From: Bacteroidota bacterium
GTDB lineage: Bacteria > Bacteroidota > Bacteroidia > Bacteroidales > F082
Reading direction: 5' to 3'
DNA length: 40,613 bases
NCBI GenBank assembly: GCA_023396415.1
Contig: JAEWWJ010000027.1
Location: 1 to 40,613 of the forward strand
Under the pieces are notes generated by a model. That model worked only from the letters and a program-made list of their open reading frames with translations, did no database searches and was not told the origin of the DNA. Within the stretch, counting starts at the first letter, position 1. Each line of letters opens with the position of its first letter. This document shows positions 33,495-40,613 of the stretch, one piece after another. Both the position numbers and the translations under genes were made by a program.

Positions 33495-33872
33495 GCTGAA
33501 CCTCTCATTCTTACTTTCCTTCCTTTCTGTTTATCAACAGAAGAGCTGTTATAAGCCCTATTGTGCGCATTTTGGGCCACATTTCCACCTTGGGAAATTG
33601 TCTGGATAGCACGCGCACCTCCAATATCGCCATTGTGTTGCGAAACAAATTGCAATTCATTATTATTATCAAGAAAGTTAAGTCAAACATTTAAAAAATG
33701 TTAAATAATTATGAGTCAATAATTTACATTATTGATGTAGTAGTGTTGATGAAGTGAATATGGAAGATGGAAGTAACAGTGATGTAAGCTAAAACTTGTA
33801 GAATGGTTGATTTTAAAATTAATATTGCCCTAACATTCAAAAACTCAATTGCATTCACTAAACCAAAAAAGT
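33495..33872. other. Intergenic region upstream of the SusC/D locus
   Basis: This 378-base gap has no supported gene. It holds a weak 7-bp hairpin without T tract (33525-33542), a perfect 8-bp inverted repeat (33716-33735) and an AT-rich final part. A possible promoter is TTG at 33796-33798 and TAATATTG at 33820-33827 with 21 bases between them; the -7 box differs from consensus by one base. A reading frame on the - strand (33413-33655) overlaps the TPR gene and is not supported. Confidence 0.6.
33716..33735. promoter_or_regulatory. Palindrome upstream of susC
   Basis: TCAATAAT and ATTATTGA flank a four-base spacer (TTAC) as a perfect inverted repeat. It lies 137 bases before the susC ATG. 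It could be an operator for the glycan locus; no regulator gene is in the window. Confidence 0.45.
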
Positions 33873-36800
33873 ATGAAAAGATTTACATTTTTGCTCATGA
33901 TGTTGGCACTTCCCTTTGGGCTGTTGTTCGCTCAGGCAACAGTAAAAGGTAGGATTACCGACAATTCAACAAATGAAACCTTACCCGGCGCCAACATTAC
34001 CCTCGTTGGAACGACAACAGGAACGGTAAGCGACATTGACGGAAATTTCACCTTGTCCATACCGGAAGGCAATCAGGCCATACAGGTGATGTTTGTGGGC
34101 TATCAAACCCGTACACGTACAATTAGTCTTGCTAAAGGAGAAACTATGAAATTGGATTTTAGCCTTGTTCCTGTAATCAATGAATTAGAGGAGTTTGTTG
34201 TTGTAGGTTATGGTGTGCAGCAAAAAAGTGTGGTCACGGGTGCCATTTCTGGAGTTCGCACTAAAGACCTTGAAAACATGCCCATCAGCCGCATTGAGCA
34301 GGCGCTGCAAGGAAGAACCTCGGGCTTAACCATCGCTGCCAGCTCAGGACAACCCGGTGCCGGTTCTACCGTGCGTGTAAGGGGAACTACCACCATCAAC
34401 AATAGTGAACCACTGTATGTAGTGGATGGAATGCCAGTAGATGTTGGTGGAATAGACTACCTCAACTCCAACGATATCGAATCTATTGAAGTGCTCAAAG
34501 ACGCTGCTTCAGCTGCCATTTATGGAGCGCGTGCTGCCAATGGTGTTATTATTGTAACCACAAAAAAAGGTAGTAGGGGTGACATGCGCGTGAACTATCA
34601 TGCCTATCTCGGCACACAGTCGCCGGCAAAAAAGCTTGATTTGTTGAATGCTACGCAGTATGCTACCATGCGCAATGAAGCCCTGATTAACGCGAACAAA
34701 CCGGCACTTTTTTCAAACCCTGAAGAATTTGGAGAGGGTACCGATTGGCAAGCCGAAATTTTTAACAATAATGCCTTCGTACACAATCACGAATTGAGCG
34801 TGAGCGGTGGTAACGACCGCTCTACCTATTATTTGTCGTTTGGATATTATGATCAGGAAGGGATTGTTGCCACTGATATTTCACACTACAAACGCTTAAA
34901 CCTTCGGTTGAACACCACACATAAAGTCAACAATTGGCTGAAAATCGGAAACAATTTTGGATACAGCCACATCAAAAACAAAGGCTCTTTGAATACCAAT
35001 AGCGAGTTTGGCGGACCATTAGCTTCGGCCATCAATCTCGACCCCATCACTCCTGTGGTGATTACCGATCCTGACGTTGCCAATAGTGCTCCTTACAGCG
35101 AATTTCCGGTAGTAAGAGATGCTTCAGGAAATCCTTATGGTATCTCTGAATACGTCGTTCAAGAAATGACCAATCCGCTTGCTTATATAGCCACACGCTT
35201 GGGAAATTATGGATGGTCAGACAATTTTGTAGGCAATGTTTTTGCTGAGGTCGAGCCTATTAAAGGCTTGATTCTGCGTTCCGATTTAGGCACCAAACTG
35301 GCTTTTTGGGGAGACGAAAGTTTTACACCCATTGCTTACCTCAACGCGGCTACATCCTCTGTAAACAATTCTTTCGATCGCAATACCAATCAAGGTCTCA
35401 CTTGGAACTTAGAAAACACTGCCACCTATACACGCCAGTTTGGTCTGCATAATTTCTCCGGCCTTGTTGGAACAAGTGCTTATGTGAACAATAGCAAAGG
35501 CATCAGCGTGAGCTATAAGAACTTGCCGGTGAACAATTTCGATGATGCCTCAATGAACTACGACATTGCAACTGCCGACAAAATTGGTGGAGGCTGGGAA
35601 AGTCCTGATCATCGTGTTACATCGTTGTTTGGCCGCTTGACCTACAATTATGATCAAAAATACCTTTTCACAGGAATTGTCCGTCGCGATGGTTCTTCAC
35701 GTTTCGGAAGCAACAATAAATTTGGTTATTTCCCCTCAGCATCAGTGGGTTGGGTGGTTTCACGCGAAGCCTTCTTCCCGGAGTTGGATTGGTTTAGCTT
35801 CTTAAAGATAAGAGGCTCCTACGGTGTAACCGGAAATGATAACATTGGTGATTTCCAGTACCTTTCAACTGTTGGTGGCGGACGCAACTACACTTTCAGC
35901 TACGATGGATATTTGATCGGATACAGTCCCAATGCCCCTTCCAATCCCGATTTGAAATGGGAACAAACCAGCCAATCAAACATTGGTTTTGAAGCTACAT
36001 TGTTCAGTGATTTCCGCATCGTTTTCGATCTTTACAGCAAAAACACTACCGGAATGCTTCAGCCCATTGTTTTACCTGCTTATGTGGGGGCTGCCGGAAA
36101 TCCAACAGGAAACGTGGCTTCTATGACCAACAAAGGTCTTGAATTGGAATTGAGCTATCGTTTCCAAATTGCAGAGGTTGAACTCGACATCAAAGGAAAT
36201 GCGTCTTATTTGGTGAACGAAGTTACCGACCTTGGAGAATTAGATTTCAGAACCGCCGCCAATTTTCAGTCGAGCAGCTATGAAATTAGCCGCTTGATCG
36301 TTGGACAACCAGTTGGTGTGTTTTATGGCTTTGAGGTGCTCGGCGTGTTTCAGTCGGACGGTGAGGTGCGTAAACACGTGGATGCCCAAGGAAACCTGAT
36401 TCAACCCAATGCCAAACCAGGCGACTTTAAATATGCCGATTTAAATGGCGACGGTGTCATCAACTCCGAAGACAGAACCATCATTGGCGATCCAACACCC
36501 AACCTCAGCTACGGTTTCACTGTTTCAGCAGCTTACAAAGGCTTTGACTTCCTACTATTTGCTCAAGGGGTTTCAGGAAACGACATTTATAACGGTTTGC
36601 GCCGCTTGGATATTCCTTCAGCCAACTGGACGACCGACGTACTCGACCGCTGGCAAGGTGTGGGAACATCCAACACCTTTCCACGCATTGTATTAGGCGA
36701 TCCCAACAAAAACTTCAGCAACCCATCTACCTTTCATTTAAGCAATGGAGCCTACTTCAGAGTGAAAACAATTCAGCTGGGTTATACCCTCCCCGGCAGA

Positions 36801-36977
36801 ATGACGGATAGAATTGGCTTACAGAAACTACGTTTTTATGTAGGTGCCAACAATCTTTTTACTGCTACCGAATACAAAGGCTTCGACCCTGAAATTGGTG
36901 GTGACAGTTATGGTATTGACCGTGGCTATTACCCACAAGCTCGCACCTTTATGGCCGGTATCAACGTTTCTATTTAA
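33873..36977 (+). CDS. susC: SusC/RagA-family TonB-linked outer membrane protein
   Basis: The protein has 1034 residues from the ATG at 33873; an in-frame TTG at 33849 is rejected because MKRFTFLLMMLALPFG is a proper signal peptide. A carboxypeptidase-regulatory-like domain (VKGRITDNSTNETLPGANIT) lies at about 25-105. The plug has the SusC signature LEEFVVVGYGVQQKSVVTGAI and SGQPGAGSTVRVRG, with IESIEVLKDAASAAIYGARA. The barrel covers the rest. SusC-type proteins import oligosaccharides captured by a SusD lid, powered by TonB. susD follows by 19 bases and two GH16 genes come next, so the cargo is probably a beta-glucan oligosaccharide. Confidence 0.96.
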   Translation: MKRFTFLLMMLALPFGLLFAQATVKGRITDNSTNETLPGANITLVGTTTGTVSDIDGNFTLSIPEGNQAIQVMFVGYQTRTRTISLAKGETMKLDFSLVPVINELEEFVVVGYGVQQKSVVTGAISGVRTKDLENMPISRIEQALQGRTSGLTIAASSGQPGAGSTVRVRGTTTINNSEPLYVVDGMPVDVGGIDYLNSNDIESIEVLKDAASAAIYGARAANGVIIVTTKKGSRGDMRVNYHAYLGTQSPAKKLDLLNATQYATMRNEALINANKPALFSNPEEFGEGTDWQAEIFNNNAFVHNHELSVSGGNDRSTYYLSFGYYDQEGIVATDISHYKRLNLRLNTTHKVNNWLKIGNNFGYSHIKNKGSLNTNSEFGGPLASAINLDPITPVVITDPDVANSAPYSEFPVVRDASGNPYGISEYVVQEMTNPLAYIATRLGNYGWSDNFVGNVFAEVEPIKGLILRSDLGTKLAFWGDESFTPIAYLNAATSSVNNSFDRNTNQGLTWNLENTATYTRQFGLHNFSGLVGTSAYVNNSKGISVSYKNLPVNNFDDASMNYDIATADKIGGGWESPDHRVTSLFGRLTYNYDQKYLFTGIVRRDGSSRFGSNNKFGYFPSASVGWVVSREAFFPELDWFSFLKIRGSYGVTGNDNIGDFQYLSTVGGGRNYTFSYDGYLIGYSPNAPSNPDLKWEQTSQSNIGFEATLFSDFRIVFDLYSKNTTGMLQPIVLPAYVGAAGNPTGNVASMTNKGLELELSYRFQIAEVELDIKGNASYLVNEVTDLGELDFRTAANFQSSSYEISRLIVGQPVGVFYGFEVLGVFQSDGEVRKHVDAQGNLIQPNAKPGDFKYADLNGDGVINSEDRTIIGDPTPNLSYGFTVSAAYKGFDFLLFAQGVSGNDIYNGLRRLDIPSANWTTDVLDRWQGVGTSNTFPRIVLGDPNKNFSNPSTFHLSNGAYFRVKTIQLGYTLPGRMTDRIGLQKLRFYVGANNLFTATEYKGFDPEIGGDSYGIDRGYYPQARTFMAGINVSI

Positions 36978-36996
36978 CGCATAAAACTGTAAAGAC

Positions 36997-38481
36997 ATGA
37001 AAAGTATCAGAAATATTTTCCTTTTAATTGTTACAACCGGATTGCTATTAACGGCCTGTAACAAAGAATGGCTCGAGGTAAAACCAAAAGGCACAACCCT
37101 CGAAGACAACTATTACCAAAACGCTGATGAAGCCTTTGCAGGTCTCATAGCGGCCTACGATCCCCTTGGTTGGGAAGTCGTAGTTGATTATGCCTCCAAA
37201 ACAGGTTTACTAAATGCCGCTTCTGACGACTGCTATGCCGGTGGTGGATCTTATGGCGACCGCGCAACATGGGAAGCCTGGAACTCCTACACCCTCGATG
37301 CTGCCGTGGGTCCACAAGCCGATTTTTGGGGTCGAAATTTTTCCGGAATCAGCAGAGCCAACACCTTGTTATCTAAAATTGATGGTATCCCGATGAACGA
37401 AGACTTGAAAAATCGTTTCAGAGCAGAGGCTCAATTTCTACGCGCTTACTACTATTTCGATTTGGTTCGCCTCTTCAAAAACATCCCGCTCATCACCTCA
37501 CCTCTTTCTCCATCAGAGTTTTATGAAGTTGAGCAGGTTAGTCCTGAGTTGGTTTACACCCAAATTGAAGCCGATTTGAATGCCGCCCTTCCATTTTTAC
37601 CTTTAACAGTTCCGGAAGCTGAAAACGGAAGAATTACTAAAGGAGCAGGACAAGCCCTTCTTGGAAAAGTTATTTTGTTTCAAAACAACGAAGGCCGAAT
37701 GCTTGAGGCTGCTAACCTTTTTAACGATGTGATTCAATCTGGCGTTTATCAGCTTTTACCTGCCTTTGGCGATATTTTCCGCTATGACAATAAATTTAAC
37801 GCCGAGTCCATCCTCGAAATCACACACACGTCAGTTGCAGTAGGTTATTGGGGCCCCTGGCCACCTGCCGGCGAAGGACATATCTTCACCCAAATGTGCG
37901 GACCAAGAGCTTATGCCGGACCACTGTATCAAGCCGGTTGGGGATTCAATCCTGTTATCCCTGAGTTGGTTAATTTGTTAAAGAATGACCCACGCTACCA
38001 CAGCACCATCGCCAACATTGACAGTATCGCTACGGCCAATGCCATCACTTACGAAAAAGGTTACCAAAACACGGGTTATTTTATTCAAAAATACGCTCCA
38101 CTTAAAGAATACTTCGGTCTTGGCGTTGGTGAACCCGTGCTTGAATGGCCGGTAAACTACATTGAAATTCGTTTGGCCGATGTGTATCTAATGGCGGCAG
38201 AGGCTTACTTGAGAGGTGGAGGCGGCGACGCACAATTTTTTCTCGATAAGGTAAGAGAGCGCGTTGGACTTCCGTCCATCCCTGCCACCCTCGACAACAT
38301 TTACAACGAAAGACGACTTGAACTGGCCACCGAAGGACATCGTTTCTTCGATTTGGTAAGAACAGGAAGAGCTGCCTCAGCATTGGCTTTTAAAGGCTTT
38401 GTTGCCGGAAAGCATGAAATACTGCCCATTCCGCTTCAAGAGCTGACCAACACCAAACTGAAACAAAATCCTAATTATTAA
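36997..38481 (+). CDS. susD: RagB/SusD-family glycan-binding lipoprotein
   Basis: The 494-residue lipoprotein has a signal ending in the lipobox LLTAC with Cys 21, followed by NKEWLEVKPKG, a typical SusD start. The TPR-like helical scaffold includes FRAEAQFLRAYYYFDLVRLF, and the C-terminal region has VNYIEIRLADVYLMAAEAYL and YNERRLELATEGHRFFDLVR, all standard SusD signatures. It should sit on the cell surface as a lid on the SusC channel and bind the polysaccharide. It is 19 bases after susC and is followed by a hairpin before the first GH16 gene. Confidence 0.96.
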   Translation: MKSIRNIFLLIVTTGLLLTACNKEWLEVKPKGTTLEDNYYQNADEAFAGLIAAYDPLGWEVVVDYASKTGLLNAASDDCYAGGGSYGDRATWEAWNSYTLDAAVGPQADFWGRNFSGISRANTLLSKIDGIPMNEDLKNRFRAEAQFLRAYYYFDLVRLFKNIPLITSPLSPSEFYEVEQVSPELVYTQIEADLNAALPFLPLTVPEAENGRITKGAGQALLGKVILFQNNEGRMLEAANLFNDVIQSGVYQLLPAFGDIFRYDNKFNAESILEITHTSVAVGYWGPWPPAGEGHIFTQMCGPRAYAGPLYQAGWGFNPVIPELVNLLKNDPRYHSTIANIDSIATANAITYEKGYQNTGYFIQKYAPLKEYFGLGVGEPVLEWPVNYIEIRLADVYLMAAEAYLRGGGGDAQFFLDKVRERVGLPSIPATLDNIYNERRLELATEGHRFFDLVRTGRAASALAFKGFVAGKHEILPIPLQELTNTKLKQNPNY

Positions 38482-38515
38482 TTTCATAGCTTTTTTTTTG
38501 CGGTTAGTGAGTAGA

Positions 38516-38548
38516 AGGGGCCGCTGTTGTTGGCGGCCCCTCCTTTTT
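38516..38548 (+). terminator. GC-rich hairpin between susD and the first GH16 gene
   Basis: AGGGGCCGC (38516-38524) pairs perfectly over 9 bp with GCGGCCCCT (38533-38541) around an eight-base loop and is followed by CCTTTTT. It may end or weaken transcription between transport and hydrolase genes, setting different expression levels. Confidence 0.7.
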
Positions 38549-38561
38549 AAAAAGACATTCG

Positions 38562-39413
38562 ATGAAAAATATCCTCCCATTCGTGTTCCTTTTCTTAGGC
38601 TTCAACCTTTTGGCTTGTACCGGTGATAAAAACGAAGGTAAGCCTCAAATCATCATCCCCGGTCCTCCACAAGATCAGGGCTGGTCTTTTGAAACCACTC
38701 CTTTTTGGTTTGATGAGTTTGATTACAACGGGTTGCCCGACTCAACCAAATGGAGTTACGATATTGGTGGTAGCGGCTGGGGAAACAACGAACTTCAATT
38801 TTACACCAACAGCATTAAAAACGCCGCAGTGGCCGATGGCATCCTTTCCGTTAAAGCCATAAAAGAAAACTTTGAAGGAAAAAACTACACCTCAGCCCGC
38901 TTGGTTTCCAAGTTCAAAGGCGACCTGCTCTATGGTCGTGTTGAAGTGAGAGCTAAGATTCCGGCAGGACGCGGCACATGGCCGGCCATTTGGATGCTTC
39001 CTACCGATTGGGAATACGGCGGTTGGCCCAGCTCGGGCGAAATTGACATCATGGAACATGTGGGCTTCGATCCCAATAGAATTCACATCAGTACCCACAG
39101 CGAAGCCTATTACTGGCGCATCGGAACCCAACGAAGTGCCTCAAAAATTATTGAAAACGCCACCACCGAATACCAGCTTTACCGTATTGACTGGACGCCT
39201 TATGCCATAAGAGGTTACATCAACAATATCCTTATCTTTACCAGCACCAACGATGGCACAGGTTACAAAGCCTGGCCCTTCAACAAACGCTTCCACTTAC
39301 TGCTTAACGTTGCCGTGGGTGGCGATTGGGGTGGTCAACAAGGCGTTGACGAGGCTGTTTTTCCTGCAACTATGGAGGTGGATTATGTTCGCTTTTATAA
39401 AATGATTCCCTAA
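38562..39413 (+). CDS. GH16-family beta-glucanase lipoprotein
   Basis: The 283-residue protein has a lipoprotein signal with lipobox NLLAC (Cys 19), so it is likely exposed on the outer membrane. The rest is one GH16 beta-jelly-roll domain. The catalytic motif EIDIME is at 160-165, with E160 as nucleophile, D162 as helper and E165 as acid/base. Other family stretches are GWGNNELQFYT, GRGTWPAIWMLP and LLLNVAVGGDWGG. The EIDIME form and the sequence around it fit laminarinase-type endo-beta-1,3-glucanases, though GH16 also includes enzymes on lichenin and agars. It lies after susCD, so it probably cuts the polysaccharide at the surface for SusC uptake. Confidence 0.92.
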   Translation: MKNILPFVFLFLGFNLLACTGDKNEGKPQIIIPGPPQDQGWSFETTPFWFDEFDYNGLPDSTKWSYDIGGSGWGNNELQFYTNSIKNAAVADGILSVKAIKENFEGKNYTSARLVSKFKGDLLYGRVEVRAKIPAGRGTWPAIWMLPTDWEYGGWPSSGEIDIMEHVGFDPNRIHISTHSEAYYWRIGTQRSASKIIENATTEYQLYRIDWTPYAIRGYINNILIFTSTNDGTGYKAWPFNKRFHLLLNVAVGGDWGGQQGVDEAVFPATMEVDYVRFYKMIP

Positions 39414-39424
39414 AAATATAAGTT

Positions 39425-40613
39425 ATGAATTTGAACTATTTATACGCTAAACCAACCCTGCTCCTACTTTTATTATTTGTATTTCTTGCTTTTAATTCTT
39501 GCAAAAAAACCGAAAAAGAAATACCCAAACTTAGTCTTCCATCTGAACTCTCTGTTGAAGAAGGTACTGAAATTCAACAGTTTGCCATCATTACCCTTCA
39601 ACTTGGCAACGATTATGATCAAGATGTTTACGTTTGGTACCAAACCTCCGACGGCACTGCCAAAGCGGGCGAAGACTATGAAGCCATCACTGACGGCCAG
39701 CTGGTTTTTACTCCCGGCGAAACTTCTAAAGAAGTAAAAATTGCCATCATCAATGACGATATATACGAAAGCGATGAAACATTTTCTTTTCTCGTTACCA
39801 AGGTAACCAACGCCAATCTGATCAACAGCCAATGCCAAATCACCATTTTAAATGACGACATTTTAATTCCTGAGTTGGTGCTGCCCGATCGAATGCGGTT
39901 TATTGAAAATGCAACTTCAGCCACTACCAAAATCACTATCAAGCTATCGGATCCTACTACCGTTCCTGTTCAACTTCAATGGAGCACCCTCGAAGGATCT
40001 GCCAAGGCGGGAACCGATTTTGTTGCAAGCACCAACAACAACCTGACTTTTAACGCCGGAGAAACCCAAAAGCAAATTCAAATAGAATTGATTGACAATG
40101 ACATTTTTGAAATGGACAAAGCTTTTTTTCTGCACTTTTCCGACATTCAAAATGCGACTTTTGTCCCCAACGATGTTCTCATAATTATATCTGACAATGA
40201 TATTTACACTCCTGAAGCATCACCCGATGGCCCCATCACCCCCGACAATTACCCCAACTTTGAACTCGTTTGGAGCGACGAATTTTCCGGAACGGAAATC
40301 AACACCAACAATTGGGGCTACGACATAGGCGCCGGCGGTTGGGGCAACAACGAATTGCAAACCTATACCAATTCATCAACCAACTCATTTGTTGCCGATG
40401 GCAAACTCAATATCATTGCTACAAAACTATACAACAACTACCGCTCTGCTCGCCTGCTGTCGAAAGATAAAAATACATTCACCTATGGAAGAATTGATTT
40501 TAGAGCAAAAATGCCTATCGGAAAAGGCATTTGGCCGGCATTGTGGATGCTGGGAAACAACATTTCGCAAGTGAGCTGGCCGCGCTGCGGCGAAATTGAC
40601 ATCATGGAATACC
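39425..40613 (+). CDS. GH16 lipoprotein with two Calx-beta domains, partial at window end
   Basis: This frame is open from the ATG at 39425 to the window edge (at least 396 codons). The signal ends in a lipobox-like FNSCKK (Cys 26). Two Calx-beta domains follow, at about residues 35-145 and 148-262; the signatures are SDGTAKAGEDYEAI and EGSAKAGTDFVAS, each ending in a DND/NDD calcium-type turn. The GH16 domain begins at about residue 280 (FELVWSDEFSG) and has GWGNNELQTYTNS and, at the very edge, GEIDIMEY with the catalytic pair. The remainder of the hydrolase is missing only because the window ends. It starts 11 bases after the first GH16 gene. The Calx-beta parts may serve as spacers or calcium-stabilised stalks holding the enzyme away from the cell. 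Confidence 0.9.
   Translation, partial: MNLNYLYAKPTLLLLLLFVFLAFNSCKKTEKEIPKLSLPSELSVEEGTEIQQFAIITLQLGNDYDQDVYVWYQTSDGTAKAGEDYEAITDGQLVFTPGETSKEVKIAIINDDIYESDETFSFLVTKVTNANLINSQCQITILNDDILIPELVLPDRMRFIENATSATTKITIKLSDPTTVPVQLQWSTLEGSAKAGTDFVASTNNNLTFNAGETQKQIQIELIDNDIFEMDKAFFLHFSDIQNATFVPNDVLIIISDNDIYTPEASPDGPITPDNYPNFELVWSDEFSGTEINTNNWGYDIGAGGWGNNELQTYTNSSTNSFVADGKLNIIATKLYNNYRSARLLSKDKNTFTYGRIDFRAKMPIGKGIWPALWMLGNNISQVSWPRCGEIDIMEY

Noticed and set aside
33413..33655. 80-residue reading frame on the - strand between the TPR gene and susC
   Set aside because: It has a Gln/Asn-rich, protein-like look but overlaps the end of the well-supported TPR gene, has no promoter and matches no family that I know. 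It could be a gene remnant, but the evidence is too thin.
1..40613. tRNA, rRNA, insertion sequence, integrase, att site or CRISPR array
   Set aside because: No cloverleaf-like sequence, transposase or integrase protein, or spaced repeat series was seen anywhere; the region reads as ordinary chromosome.

Overview
This window comes from a member of the Bacteroidota. The evidence is consistent across the window: SusC/SusD proteins, a type IX secretion plug protein, an LruC-domain protein, a Na+-translocating NADH:quinone reductase, almost no Shine-Dalgarno sequences, and many starts preceded by the Bacteroidota -7 element TAnnTTTG. It looks like an environmental, glycan-degrading species. I cannot place it more finely from sequence alone.

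Left part (1-7052, + strand): housekeeping genes. These are a cyclophilin, ftsK overlapping a LolA-like carrier, radC, the rpsF-rpsR-rplI operon, an SpoU-type RNA methyltransferase and a 66-residue Cys-rich membrane protein. The small protein resembles the Na+-NQR maturation factor NqrM. It ends tail-to-tail with apbE.

7073-14050 (- strand): nqrABCDEF followed by apbE, so the Na+ pump lies beside the flavin transferase that loads NqrB and NqrC and beside the possible iron-centre maturation factor. A perfect FNR/CRP-type palindrome (14164-14179) lies between nqrA and the divergent T9SS plug gene.

14277-27026: the T9SS plug gene, an LruC-domain gene broken by an in-frame TAA, priA and an orphan TonB-dependent receptor on the + strand; then rpsT, mtaB, a MiaB-family gene and a ferredoxin-NADP reductase-like gene on the - strand.

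27213-31522 (+): a tight four-gene operon that I consider the most interesting part. It encodes a coiled-coil protein, a single-pass membrane protein with a degenerate OmpA-like periplasmic end, a Ras-like small GTPase and a soluble histidine kinase without a nearby response regulator. A secreted TPR protein follows. The layout suggests a GTPase-controlled, envelope-linked signalling system.

33873-40613 (+): a polysaccharide utilisation locus with SusC, SusD and two GH16 lipoproteins carrying the EIDIME motif. The second GH16 has two Calx-beta domains and runs off the window. The likely substrate is a beta-1,3-glucan such as laminarin (inference). No tRNA, rRNA, insertion sequence or CRISPR array was seen.
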